The notes: generated by a model from the sequence alone, not told the origin. A DNA stretch of 64,000 nucleotides from Pseudacidovorax sp. (GCF_017991995.1 NZ_JAGOPN010000003.1:341494-405493); one strand, 5' to 3'. Counted from the stretch's first letter, positions 8,629 through 17,130 are shown. Numbers and translations are program-made.

Positions 8629-9533
8629 GCGTGGGCGGCCAGCTGGCGGATGTGCGCGACCTGGGCGGCGATCGCATCGGGAAGGGGCAATTCGCCCGCC
8701 AGCACGCGGCGGGTGTAGGCGGCGGTGGCGACGGCGTCGAGTTCGGCCGGCAGGCCGGGGATCTCGGCCAGTGTGCCGGGCTGCTGCGTCTGCAGCGCCT
8801 GGCGCTGGCCGCGCACGAAACCTTCGACGTGCAGGGTGCGGCGCGGATCCACCACCACCTCGCCTTCGAGGCCGCGCGAGAGCATGGCTGTCATGCCCAG
8901 CAACTCGAACAGCTCGGTCATCACCGTGCCGAAGGCGGGATGGGTGTAGCTGCCCACCACCACCGCCGGGCCGGCCACCGGCTGCATCAGCTTGACCACG
9001 CTGTGGCCCGCGTTGCGCAGGCCGACCACGCGGCGCACTTCCAGCAGGCGCTTGAGGCCGCCGTGCAGCAGGCCGGTGTCGACCACGGCGATCTGGCCGG
9101 TGTCCAGCGGCGTCAGCGTCGTCGCTTCGGCATGGCCCAGTTCGGCCAGCACCTCGGCGGCCGTGACCCGGCTGCTTTCGGTGCGGCTGCCGTGCACCAG
9201 CACCGGCAGGCCTTCGCGGGCCAGCAGCAGCGCCAGCAGGGGCGTGAGCACCGGCAAACGGCGCGCGCCGTTGTAGCTGGGTAGCACGACCACCGGACCG
9301 GCCAGGCTCTGCACGCAGGCCAGCCGCGCATGGGTGGCGTCGAGGAAGCCGGCCATCTCCTGCGTGGTCTCGCCCTTGACGCGCATGGCCAGGCAGAACG
9401 CACCGATCTCCAGGTCGGTGACGCTGCCGTCCAGCACCTGGCCGAAGAGGTCGGCCGCCTGCTCGCGGGCGAGGGGCTTCGCGCCGCGCGCGCCGCGGCC
9501 GATTTCCTTGATGTAGTGCGCAATGCTTCCCAT
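8625..9533 (-). CDS. ybiB: YbiB (TrpD2-like) nucleic-acid-binding protein
   Basis: A 302-residue protein of the anthranilate phosphoribosyltransferase fold. Segments such as FCLAMRVKGETTQEMAGFL and GLLHGGLKRLLEVRRVVGLR are typical of YbiB (TrpD2) rather than of true TrpD. E. coli YbiB is a LexA-regulated homodimer that binds single-stranded DNA and RNA non-specifically and lacks TrpD activity. Start ATG 9533 follows nasA by 47 bp; the stop overlaps the cobA start by 4 bp. Its place inside a nitrate assimilation operon is noteworthy and suggests either simple co-transcription or a role linked to nucleic acids during nitrogen limitation; the sequence does not decide. Confidence 0.85.
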   Translation of the reverse strand: MGSIAHYIKEIGRGARGAKPLAREQAADLFGQVLDGSVTDLEIGAFCLAMRVKGETTQEMAGFLDATHARLACVQSLAGPVVVLPSYNGARRLPVLTPLLALLLAREGLPVLVHGSRTESSRVTAAEVLAELGHAEATTLTPLDTGQIAVVDTGLLHGGLKRLLEVRRVVGLRNAGHSVVKLMQPVAGPAVVVGSYTHPAFGTVMTELFELLGMTAMLSRGLEGEVVVDPRRTLHVEGFVRGQRQALQTQQPGTLAEIPGLPAELDAVATAAYTRRVLAGELPLPDAIAAQVAHIRQLAAHA

Positions 9534-9580
9534 GGGTGGCCGGATTGTCCCGCAGCGCTTATGCCGGAATGCGAGGGCGC

Positions 9581-12418
9581 TTATGCCGCCTGGCGATGCA
9601 GGCGCACCGGCGTCTCGCGCACCATGCGGCGCAGTTCGGGCACGCAGGAGCCGCAGTGGGTGCCGCAGCGCAGCGCCTGTTGCAGGCTGGCCAGGCGCTC
9701 GCCCTCGCTGCCGTCGCAGGCCGCCAGGTGCTCGCCGATGGTCTGCGCCGCCACGCCGAAGCAGTTGCACACGGTCTTGCCGCGCGACACCACCGCTACC
9801 GGCGCCGTCGCCTGGTACGACAGCAGGCGACGGCCGAAGGCCTGAGCCGGCAGCCGGTCCTGGATCAGCGTCTTGAGCCAGCCCTCGGCGCGGGTGTCGC
9901 CAGCCAGCAGCACGGCGCGCACATGGGCGATTTCACCGTCGCGCTGCAGCCGCACGGCGCGGCGGTGGCCGCGGGCCGGGTCGGCGTAGCGCAGGGCCTG
10001 ACCGTCGCCCAGGCCGAGCAGGGCCTCGATGCGGTCGACCAGCGCGGCGGGCGGTGGCCTGTCGGCTGCGACGCGCAGCAGCACGCCGCCTTCGCCGCCA
10101 CCGGCACCTTCGTCGCCGAAGGGCACGCAGCTGACAAAGCGCAGGTCGCGCGCCGCCTCGCGCAGCGCCTGCCGCACGGCCAGCGCCCGGTCGGCGGGCA
10201 GCCAGGCGATGCCCAGCAGCGTCCAGGGCAGGGCCGCGCGGCGGATGCGCACGGCCGCGTGCTTGAGTTCGGGCTGCTTGGAGGTGGGGCAGAAGGTGGG
10301 CGTCGTCAGGCCGTTGACGCCGGTCATCTCCCGGCCCTGCGGGTCCCGGCCGCCGAGGAACTCCTCGCCCCAGTGCATCGCGAGGAAGGTCTGCGCCGGC
10401 GCCAGCGTGGCATCGGGCTGCACCGGCAGCACCGCGCTGCCGCGGCGGGAGCTGACCTCGACCAGGTCGCCGGCCGCCAGGCCTTCGCGGGCCATGTCCT
10501 GCGGGGCCATCTGCAGCGCCGGCTCGGCCACATGGCCGAACAGCCGGCCGAGCGTGCCGGTGCGGCTCATGCCGTGCCACTGGTCGCGCAGGCGGCCGGT
10601 GTTGAGTGCATAGGGCCAGTCGGCGTCGCGTGCCTCGGCCAGCGGGCGCCAGGGCTCGGGGCTGAAGCGGGCGCGGCCGTCGGGCGTGGCGAAGACGCCG
10701 TCCTGGTACAGGCGCGCCGTGCCGGCCGCTTGCCCTTCCGGCATGGGCCACTGCTGCGGGCCGAGTTCGTCCAGCAGGGCGTAGGAAAGGCCGGTGATGT
10801 CCAGGTCGCGGCCACGGGTGGTGGCGCGGTGCTCGTTCCAGACCTGCTCGGGCGTGTCGTAGGCGGTGAGGGCGTGCGTGGCGGGTGCCAGTGCCTGCAG
10901 GGCCAGCCGCGACTGCAGCCGCCGGCCGAAGTCGGCCGCGATGGCCCAGTCGTGGCGCGCCTCGCCGGGCGCCGCGACGGCGGGCCGCACGCGCGAGATG
11001 CGCCGCTCGCTGTTGGTGACCGTGCCGTCCTTCTCGCCCCAGGTGGTGGCGGGCAGCAGCAGGTCGGCGAAGGCAACCGTGGCGGTGGTGGCGAAGGCTT
11101 CCTGCAGCACGACGAATTCGCAGCGCTCCAGCGCCCGACGCACCAGCGCCTGGTCGGGCATGGACTGGGCGGGGTTGGTGCAGGCGATCAACAGCGCGCG
11201 CACCCGGCCTTCGGCGGCGGCACGGAACATCTCGATGGCGCTCAGGCCCGGCGTGGCCGGGATGGTCGGAACGCCCCAGAAGGCGGCCACCTCGGCCCGG
11301 TGATCGGCGTTGGCCATGTCGCGGTGCGCGGGCAGCAGGTTCGACAGGCCGCCCACCTCGCGGCCGCCCATGGCATTGGGCTGGCCGGTCAGCGAGAAGG
11401 GGCCGGCACCCGGTTGGCCGATCTGGCCCGTGGCAAGGTGCAGATTGATGAGCGCCGCGTTCTTGTCCGTGCCGTGCGAGGACTGGTTCAGTCCCATGCA
11501 ATACAGGCTGAGCGTGGGCGCACGGCGCGCCGCATCGCCGGTGCCGCCGGTGGCGAACAGGCGCGCGGCTTCCACGATGTCGGCAATGGGCAGGCCACAG
11601 ATCTCGCTCACGCGCTCGGGGGTGCAGTCCTGCACCGTTGCGCGCAGCGCCTCTAAGCCATGGGTGTGGGCGTCGATGAAGGCGGCGTCGGTCCAGCCTT
11701 CGCGCAGCATCACATGCAGCAGGCCGTGGAAGAGCATGACGTCGCTGCCCGGTTGCAGCGCCAGGTGCAGGTCGGCGATCTCGCAGGTGTCGGTGCGGCG
11801 CGGGTCGACCACCACGATCTTCATGGCCGGGTTGGCGCGCTTCGCTTCTTCGATGCGGCGGAAGAAGATGGGATGCGCCCATGCCGTGTTGCTGCCGGCG
11901 ATGAACAGGCAGCCGGCGTCCTTCACGTCGTCGTAGCAGGCAGGCGGAGCGTCGGCGCCCAGTGTCCTCTTGTAGCCGGCCACGGCGCTGCTCATGCACA
12001 GGCGCGAGTTGGTGTCGAGGTTGTTGGTGCCGATGAGGCCCTTGGCCAGCTTGTTGAAGACGTAGTAGTCCTCGGTGAGCAGCTGGCCCGACAGGTAGAA
12101 GCCGACGGCATCCGGGCCGTCCTCGGCGATCACGCGCGCGAAGCGATCGGCGGCGAGGTCCAGCGCCTCGTTCCAGCCGATGGCGTGGGGCGCTTTGCCG
12201 CGCGCGGGTCGCAGCGCCGGTGCCAGCAGCCGCGTCTGCTGCGCGATGGCGGGCGAGGCCGTCAGGTGCAGCGTGCTGCCCTTGGTGCACAGGCGGCCGA
12301 AGTTGGCAGGGTGGGACGGGTCGCCGCGCACGCCGGTGATGCGGTCGCCTTCGGTCTGGATGAGCACACCACAGCCCACGCCGCAGTACGGACAGGTGGA
12401 GCGCGTTTCCTCAGCCAT
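9581..12418 (-). CDS. nasA: Assimilatory nitrate reductase catalytic subunit NasA
   Basis: A 945-residue molybdopterin oxidoreductase that reduces nitrate to nitrite in the cytoplasm. The N-terminus binds a [4Fe-4S] cluster through Cys9, Cys12, Cys16 and Cys44 (CPYCGVGC...LCTKG). The central region is the bis-MGD domain, including the stretch NTNSRLCMSSAVAGYKRTLG, and is followed by the molydopterin dinucleotide-binding domain around GRLRDQWHGMSRTG. A BFD-like [2Fe-2S] domain closes the protein (Cys884, Cys886, Cys922, Cys925; VCNCFGV and CGSCVPEL), as in Klebsiella NasA. No signal peptide is present, fitting assimilation. It overlaps the preceding FAD-protein gene by 8 bp. Confidence 0.95.
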   Translation of the reverse strand: MAEETRSTCPYCGVGCGVLIQTEGDRITGVRGDPSHPANFGRLCTKGSTLHLTASPAIAQQTRLLAPALRPARGKAPHAIGWNEALDLAADRFARVIAEDGPDAVGFYLSGQLLTEDYYVFNKLAKGLIGTNNLDTNSRLCMSSAVAGYKRTLGADAPPACYDDVKDAGCLFIAGSNTAWAHPIFFRRIEEAKRANPAMKIVVVDPRRTDTCEIADLHLALQPGSDVMLFHGLLHVMLREGWTDAAFIDAHTHGLEALRATVQDCTPERVSEICGLPIADIVEAARLFATGGTGDAARRAPTLSLYCMGLNQSSHGTDKNAALINLHLATGQIGQPGAGPFSLTGQPNAMGGREVGGLSNLLPAHRDMANADHRAEVAAFWGVPTIPATPGLSAIEMFRAAAEGRVRALLIACTNPAQSMPDQALVRRALERCEFVVLQEAFATTATVAFADLLLPATTWGEKDGTVTNSERRISRVRPAVAAPGEARHDWAIAADFGRRLQSRLALQALAPATHALTAYDTPEQVWNEHRATTRGRDLDITGLSYALLDELGPQQWPMPEGQAAGTARLYQDGVFATPDGRARFSPEPWRPLAEARDADWPYALNTGRLRDQWHGMSRTGTLGRLFGHVAEPALQMAPQDMAREGLAAGDLVEVSSRRGSAVLPVQPDATLAPAQTFLAMHWGEEFLGGRDPQGREMTGVNGLTTPTFCPTSKQPELKHAAVRIRRAALPWTLLGIAWLPADRALAVRQALREAARDLRFVSCVPFGDEGAGGGEGGVLLRVAADRPPPAALVDRIEALLGLGDGQALRYADPARGHRRAVRLQRDGEIAHVRAVLLAGDTRAEGWLKTLIQDRLPAQAFGRRLLSYQATAPVAVVSRGKTVCNCFGVAAQTIGEHLAACDGSEGERLASLQQALRCGTHCGSCVPELRRMVRETPVRLHRQAA

Positions 12419-13628
12419 GCGCCGGCTCCCCGAAGATCAACTGCTCGCGCAACTCCGCCACGCTGCGGCCTTCGCGCAGCAGGTCCAGGTACCAGCCGCC
12501 GCCCTCGGCATCGCCGTAGAGGCAGGCGCCGACCAGCCGCTCGTCCTTGAGCACCAGCTTGCGGTAGACACCGCCTTCGGGGTCGCGCAGCACCAGCATC
12601 TCAGTGCCTTCGCCGCCCATGAAGTCGCCGGCCGACAGCAGTTCGACACCCGTCACTTTGAGCTTGGCCGAGACGGTGCTGCCCTCGTAGCGGCCGATGC
12701 CCATCTGCGCCAGGTGGTTGGCCGCCACGCGGCCCTGCTCGAACAGCGGCGCAACCAGGCCGTAGGCCACGCCGCGGTGCTGGGCGCATTCGCCCACGGC
12801 GTAGATGCGGCCGTCGGTCCCGGTCTGCAGCGTGTCGCTGACCACGATGCCGCGCTCGCAATACAGCCGCATCTGCTGCGCCAGCGCGATGTGCGGCCGG
12901 ATGCCGATGGCCATCACCACCAGGTCCGCGGGCAGCTCGCTGCCGTCCGTGAGGCGCACCGCGCGCACGCGGCCCTGGCCGTCGTCCAGCAGCGCCTCGG
13001 TCTGCGCGCCCAGGCGGAAGTTCAGGCCTTGTTGTGTTTCCAGCGTCTGGCGCAGCAGCGTGGCGGCCTCGGCGTCGAGCTGGCGCTCCATCAGCCACTC
13101 GTTGCGGTGCACCACAGTGACGGCCATGCCGCGACGGGCCAGGCCGCTGGCGGCTTCCAGGCCTAGCACGCCGCCGCCGACGACCACGGCATGGCGGTGC
13201 GTGCGGGCGGCCTCGATCATGGCCTCGGTGTCGGCGATGTCGCGGTGGGCGAGCACGCCGCGCAGGCCGGCGCCCGGCACCGGCAGCACCACGGGCTGCG
13301 AGCCGGTGGCCAGCAGCAGCCGGTCGTAGGCTGCCTCGGTGCCGTCGTCGGCGCGCACGATGCGGCGGGCGCGGTCCACCTGCGTGACGGTGCGGCCCGC
13401 ATGCAGGGTGATGCCCTGCTCGCGGTACCAGTCCCAGTCGTTCAGCACGATGTCCTGCAGGCTGCGCTCGCCGGCCAGCACCGGCGACAGCAGGATGCGG
13501 TTGTAGTGCGGATGCGGCTCGGCACCGAACACCGTGATGTCGTAGAGCCCCGGCGCGATGGCCAGCAGCTCCTGCACCGTGCGCATGCCAGCCATGCCGT
13601 TGCCGATCACCACCAGTTTCTGCCGCAT
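12411..13628 (-). CDS. FAD/NAD(P)-dependent electron-transfer protein for NasA (NirB N-terminal-like / NasC-like)
   Basis: A 405-residue pyridine nucleotide-disulfide oxidoreductase-type flavoprotein. It carries an N-terminal FAD motif (VVIGNGMAGMRTVQELL, residues 5-21), a central NAD motif (VVVGGGVLGLEAASGLA) and a second FAD contact near GRIYAVGECAQH. This is the region equivalent to the first half of the nitrite reductase NirB, without the BFD domains, sulfite/nitrite reductase repeats or sirohaem cysteines. By position and by analogy with Klebsiella NasC, it probably passes NAD(P)H electrons to the BFD [2Fe-2S] domain of NasA. Start ATG 13628 puts the FAD motif at the N-terminus. It overlaps nasA by 8 bp. 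Confidence 0.82.
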   Translation of the reverse strand: MRQKLVVIGNGMAGMRTVQELLAIAPGLYDITVFGAEPHPHYNRILLSPVLAGERSLQDIVLNDWDWYREQGITLHAGRTVTQVDRARRIVRADDGTEAAYDRLLLATGSQPVVLPVPGAGLRGVLAHRDIADTEAMIEAARTHRHAVVVGGGVLGLEAASGLARRGMAVTVVHRNEWLMERQLDAEAATLLRQTLETQQGLNFRLGAQTEALLDDGQGRVRAVRLTDGSELPADLVVMAIGIRPHIALAQQMRLYCERGIVVSDTLQTGTDGRIYAVGECAQHRGVAYGLVAPLFEQGRVAANHLAQMGIGRYEGSTVSAKLKVTGVELLSAGDFMGGEGTEMLVLRDPEGGVYRKLVLKDERLVGACLYGDAEGGGWYLDLLREGRSVAELREQLIFGEPAHG

Positions 13629-13666
13629 CCTTGTCTCCTGCGTGCCGTGTTCCCGCGTGGCCGCCC

Positions 13667-14497
13667 TCAGGCGGCCTGCTTCTCCACGTGGCCTTGCCGG
13701 GTGTAGAGGAAGTCGATCACCGCCTTGCGGTAGTGCACGTAGTCGCGGTCCTCGGCCAGTTCCACGCGATTGCGCGGGCGGGGCAGGTCCACCGCCAGCG
13801 CCTCGCCGATGGTGGCGGCCGGGCCGTTGGTCATCATCACGATCTTGTCGGACAGCAGCACGGCTTCGTCCACGTCGTGCGTGACCATCACCACGGTGCT
13901 GTGCGTCTTCTGCACGATGGCCAGCAGCTCGTCCTGCAGCTTGGCGCGCGTCAGGGCGTCGAGCGCGCCGAAGGGCTCGTCCATCAGCAGCACCTTGGGT
14001 TCCATGGCCAGGGCGCGGGCGATGCCCACGCGTTGCTTCATGCCGCCGGAGATCTCGCCGGGCCGCTTGTGCGTGGCCGCCGTCAGGCCCACCAGCGCGA
14101 GGGCATCGGTGGTGCGCTGGCGCAGCTGGGCCTTGGACTCGGTGCCGCCGAAGACACGCTCCACGCCCAGGTGGATGTTCTCGAAGCAGGTCAGCCAGGG
14201 CAGCAGCGAATGGTTCTGGAACACCACCGCGCGCTCGGGGCCGGGGCCGGCGATCTCCTTGTTGGCGCACAGCAGCGCGCCCTGCGTGGGCCGGGTGAGG
14301 CCGGCGATGAGGTTCAGCAGCGTGCTCTTGCCGCAGCCGGAGTGGCCGATCAGCGCCACGAACTCGCCCTTGGCCACCGTGAGGTCGATGTTCTGCAGCG
14401 CGACGAAGCGGCCCTTGGGCGTCTTGAAGGCCTGCTCGACGCCCTGGATCTGGATGAACCTGGCATCGGCAGCGGAGGTGGAAACGGCGGTGTTCAC
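13667..14497 (-). CDS. Nitrate ABC transporter ATP-binding protein (NrtD type)
   Basis: A 276-residue ABC ATPase of the nitrate/sulfonate/bicarbonate class. Walker A is GHSGCGKSTL, the signature motif ISGGMKQRVGIARAL and Walker B VLLMDEPFGALD. The C-terminal text ending DFLYTRQGHVEKQAA is typical of NrtD proteins. I selected the GTG at 14497 because it overlaps the permease stop (GTGA, 4 bp) and gives the expected length; no suitable ATG is near. It energises nitrate uptake with the permease and binding protein encoded just upstream. Confidence 0.9.
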   Translation of the reverse strand: MNTAVSTSAADARFIQIQGVEQAFKTPKGRFVALQNIDLTVAKGEFVALIGHSGCGKSTLLNLIAGLTRPTQGALLCANKEIAGPGPERAVVFQNHSLLPWLTCFENIHLGVERVFGGTESKAQLRQRTTDALALVGLTAATHKRPGEISGGMKQRVGIARALAMEPKVLLMDEPFGALDALTRAKLQDELLAIVQKTHSTVVMVTHDVDEAVLLSDKIVMMTNGPAATIGEALAVDLPRPRNRVELAEDRDYVHYRKAVIDFLYTRQGHVEKQAA

Positions 14498-15429
14498 GAC
14501 TTGACCTCTTCGAAGGTGAATGCGGTGGCGAGCTTGACCAGGGCCATCTCCAGCAGCAGGCCCACGATGCCGATCACGAAGATGGCGATGATGATGTTCT
14601 TGACGTTGAGGTTGTTCCACTCGTCCCAGACCCAGAAGCCGATGCCCACGCCGCCCGTCAGCATCTCGGCCGCCACGATCACCAGCCAGGCGGTGCCCAC
14701 GGCCAGGCGCACGCCGGTGAGCATGTAGGGCAGCACGGCGGGGAAGAGGATGCGGGTGAGGATCTTCCATTCCGACAGGTCCAGCACGCGGGCCACGTTC
14801 ATGTAGTCCTGCGGCACGCGCTGCACGCCCACGGCGGTGTTGATGACCATCGGCCAGATCGAGCAGATGAAGATGGTCCAGATGGCGGCCGGGTTGGCGC
14901 CCTTGAAGACCAGCAGGCCGATGGGCAGCCAGGCCAGCGGCGACACCGGGCGCAGCAGGCTGATCAGCGGGTTGAACATGCGCGCCAGGAACACCGAGCG
15001 GCCGACGGCGAAGCCCGCCGGAATGCCGACCAGCGCCGCCAGGCCGAAGCCCACCGCCACGCGCTGCAGCGAAGCCAGCACGTTCCAGCCCACGCCCTGG
15101 TCGTTGGGGCCGTTGCTGTAGAAGGGGTCGGCGAAGACCTGCACCGCCTGCTTCCAGGTCTCGGCCGGGCCCGGAAAGCTGCCGCCGCTGCGCGCGGCCA
15201 CCAGCTCCCACACCAGCAGCAGCAGGCCAAAGCCCAGCAGCGGCGGGACGATGCGCAGCCACAAGCCGCTGAAGTCGCGCGAGGCACGCGCCGCCTTGGC
15301 CGGCTGGGCGGGCGCCGCCGGCACATCGGGCGCAGACACCACGGTCAGCGGCTTGGCCGGCACATGCACGGACGGGGACGGGGCCGCGATGTCGGCCTCG
15401 CGCGGAAGATGGAAGACGGCGGCAACCAT
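14494..15429 (-). CDS. nrtB: Nitrate ABC transporter permease (NrtB type)
   Basis: A 311-residue inner-membrane permease. A Pro/Ala-rich cytoplasmic segment of about 50 residues precedes the first helix (IVPPLLGFGLLLLVWELVAA); roughly six helices follow in the binding-protein-dependent transport fold. Residues PVSPLAWLPIGLLVFKG and AEMLTGGVGIGFWVWDEWNN are hallmarks of NrtB/CmpB permeases for nitrate, nitrite or bicarbonate; the neighbouring nitrate reductase supports nitrate. It follows the binding-protein gene by 34 bp and overlaps the ATPase gene by 4 bp. Confidence 0.92.
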   Translation of the reverse strand: MVAAVFHLPREADIAAPSPSVHVPAKPLTVVSAPDVPAAPAQPAKAARASRDFSGLWLRIVPPLLGFGLLLLVWELVAARSGGSFPGPAETWKQAVQVFADPFYSNGPNDQGVGWNVLASLQRVAVGFGLAALVGIPAGFAVGRSVFLARMFNPLISLLRPVSPLAWLPIGLLVFKGANPAAIWTIFICSIWPMVINTAVGVQRVPQDYMNVARVLDLSEWKILTRILFPAVLPYMLTGVRLAVGTAWLVIVAAEMLTGGVGIGFWVWDEWNNLNVKNIIIAIFVIGIVGLLLEMALVKLATAFTFEEVKS

Positions 15430-15463
15430 GGTGATGGGCTCCTGGTGGATGGAGGGTGCGGCC

Positions 15464-16711
15464 TCAGGCGCGGACCTTGAACGAATCGGCGTACTTGGCC
15501 GGCTCCTTGCCGTCCCACACCACGCCGTCGATGAGCTTGCTGCTGCGCATCGGGCTGGCGGGCACCGGCGTCTTGGTGGCGGCGGCGGCCTGCTTGTAGA
15601 TGTCGATGCGGTTGATCTCGGTGGCCACCTTCAGGTAGTCCGGATGCTCCTTGAGCAGGCCCCAGCGCTTGTGCTGGGTGAGGAACCACATGCCGTCGGA
15701 CAGGTAGGGGAAGTTCACCGCGCCGTCGTTGTAGAACTTCATGTAGTTCGGGTCGTCCCAGGTCTTGCCCAGGCCGTTCTGGTAGCGGCCCAGGATGCGC
15801 TGGTTGATGGCGTCCACGCTGGTGTTGACGTAGCTCTTCTCGGCGATGGTCTCGGCCATCTTGTTCTTGTTCGAGAGGCCGCCGTCGATCCACTTGCCGG
15901 CCTCCAGGATGGCGGCCGTCACGGCGCGGGCCGTGTTGGGGTACTTCTTGACGAAGTCGGCCGAGGTGCCCAGCACCTTCTCGGGGTGGTCCTTCCAGAT
16001 GTCCTGCGTGGTCACGGCGGTGATGCCGATGCCGTCCATGATGGCCCGGTGGCCCCAGGGCTCGCCCACACAGAAGCCGTCCATGTTGCCCACGCGCATG
16101 TTGGCCACCATCTGCGGCGGCGGCACCACGATGGACTTGGCGTCCTTCATCGGGTTGATGCCGTTGGCCGCCAGCCAGTAGTACAGCCACATGGCATGGG
16201 TGCCGGTGGGGAAGGTCTGGGCGAAGGTGTATTCGCGCTTGTCGGTGGCCATCAGCTTGGCGAGCGAAGCGCCGTCCACCGCGCCCTTGTCGGCCAGCTT
16301 TTTCGACAGCGTGATGGCCTGGCCGTTGTTGTTGAGGGTCATGAGCACGGCCATGTCCTTCTTGGGGCCGCCGATGCCGAGGTGCACGCCGTAGATCAGG
16401 CCGTAGAGCACGTGGGCGAAGTCCAGATCGCCATTGACCAGCTTGTCGCGCACGCCGGCCCAACTGGCTTCCTTGCTGGGGACGATCTTCACGCCGTACT
16501 TCTTGTCGATGCCCAGCACCGAGGCCATGACGACGCTCGCGCAATCGGTCAGCGGGATGAAGCCGATCTTGACCTCCTCCTTCTCGGGTTTGTCAGAGCC
16601 CTGGGCCCAGACGCAGGCGCGCAGGGCAGGATCGATGGTCAGGGCGCTGGCAGCGGCGGCCTGCAGCACGCGGCGGCGGCTCAGCGGGGCGGGGCGGTTG
16701 GCGTCGGTCAT
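15464..16711 (-). CDS. nrtA: Nitrate ABC transporter substrate-binding protein (NrtA/CmpA family), Tat-exported
   Basis: A 415-residue periplasmic binding protein for nitrate/nitrite. The N-terminus has a twin-arginine signal (PLSRRRVLQAAAASAL, cleavage probably after AWA-like CVWAQG). The mature part shows the NrtA/CmpA features IGFIPLTDCASVVMAS, GIDKKYGVKIVPSKEASWAG and MDGFCVGEPWGHRAI. It is the first gene of the nitrate operon, 181 nt downstream of the predicted transcript start in a structured leader. Start ATG 16711 (MTDANRP) lies directly downstream of the leader terminator; an upstream in-frame ATG at 16801 would fall inside the terminator hairpin and is unlikely. Confidence 0.93.
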   Translation of the reverse strand: MTDANRPAPLSRRRVLQAAAASALTIDPALRACVWAQGSDKPEKEEVKIGFIPLTDCASVVMASVLGIDKKYGVKIVPSKEASWAGVRDKLVNGDLDFAHVLYGLIYGVHLGIGGPKKDMAVLMTLNNNGQAITLSKKLADKGAVDGASLAKLMATDKREYTFAQTFPTGTHAMWLYYWLAANGINPMKDAKSIVVPPPQMVANMRVGNMDGFCVGEPWGHRAIMDGIGITAVTTQDIWKDHPEKVLGTSADFVKKYPNTARAVTAAILEAGKWIDGGLSNKNKMAETIAEKSYVNTSVDAINQRILGRYQNGLGKTWDDPNYMKFYNDGAVNFPYLSDGMWFLTQHKRWGLLKEHPDYLKVATEINRIDIYKQAAAATKTPVPASPMRSSKLIDGVVWDGKEPAKYADSFKVRA

Positions 16712-16746
16712 GGGCAGACTCCGGGGCAAGAAGGGCAGCGAAGGGG

Positions 16747-16826
16747 AAAAACAAAAAGGCGTCCTCGCCGCGCCGGGCCCATCGCATGCGGTGCATGCCA
16801 TGGAGCCAGCGGGAGAGGACGCCTTT
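16747..16826 (-). terminator. Leader terminator of the nitrate operon (antitermination target)
   Basis: On the minus strand a 12-bp perfect stem (AAAGGCGTCCTC at 16826-16815 with GAGGACGCCTTT at 16766-16755) closes a long loop and is followed by a T-rich run (TTTTTGTTTT). It stands between a sigma-54-like promoter and nrtA, so it must be bypassed for expression. This matches the factor-independent terminator of the Klebsiella nasF leader, overcome by NasR. Confidence 0.85.
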
Positions 16827-16833
16827 GTCCTGT

Positions 16834-16889
16834 GTCCGGCCTGCCTTGCCCGCCTTTGGGCGCCGCCTGCCGGACGACCGTTTCCGGTC
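16834..16889 (-). promoter_or_regulatory. Candidate NasR (ANTAR) binding RNA: two stem-loops with a hexaloop
   Basis: The first stem-loop, 16889-16876, is GACCG/CGGTC with a GAAA loop (or a 4-bp stem with a hexaloop). The second is composite: outer 7-bp stem GTCCGGC/GCCGGAC (16875-16869 with 16840-16834) and an inner hairpin at 16861-16848, GCCC[AAAGGC]GGGC. The inner hexaloop has A at position 1 and G at position 4, the ANTAR-protein RNA motif. The element starts about 4 nt after the predicted +1 and ends 8 nt before the terminator stem. The first loop does not fit the A1/G4 rule well, so only one half is a clear match. Confidence 0.65.
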
Positions 16890-16902
16890 TGTGGTCAGGA
16901 CT

Positions 16903-16919
16903 ATGCAAGCGGTGTGCCA
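16903..16919 (-). promoter_or_regulatory. Sigma-54 (-24/-12) promoter of the nitrate operon
   Basis: The minus strand reads TGGCACACCGCTTGCAT, a full match to TGGCAC-N5-TTGCW with the required 10 bp between GG and GC. Transcription would start near 16892, leaving a 181-nt leader before nrtA. Sigma-54 dependence fits nitrogen control by NtrC. Confidence 0.85.
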
Positions 16920-17052
16920 GGATGGGCTGATGGGCGGTCCAAGGTGGCTTCGTCAGAGGGAGAAGGGCCGGACAGGGCTTGCCGAGCCCACTGCTGCAGG
17001 CGTCCCCGGGCGACCGTCATGCGCCACGGACGTGCGCCGCGGATTGCTGCTG

Positions 17053-17076
17053 TGCACCAAAAGCAGCTGTGGTGCG
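17053..17076. promoter_or_regulatory. Possible NtrC enhancer half-sites
   Basis: The inverted repeat GCACC...GGTGC resembles NtrC half-sites (one half, TTTTGGTGCA on the minus strand, is very close to consensus), about 160-185 bp upstream of the predicted sigma-54 start. The spacer is 12 nt rather than about 6, so it may be two weak half-sites rather than one full site. Confidence 0.35.
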
Positions 17077-17130
17077 GGCGTCAGCGCCGGTTCTGTGTCA
17101 ACCTGGGGCGCGGCTGCGCAGGGGCCCGGC

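Noticed and set aside
12411..13628. Truncated nirB nitrite reductase
   Set aside because: The product is a complete 405-residue FAD protein with normal start, stop and operon overlaps; no decayed reductase remnant follows, so it is a stand-alone donor and not a pseudogene.
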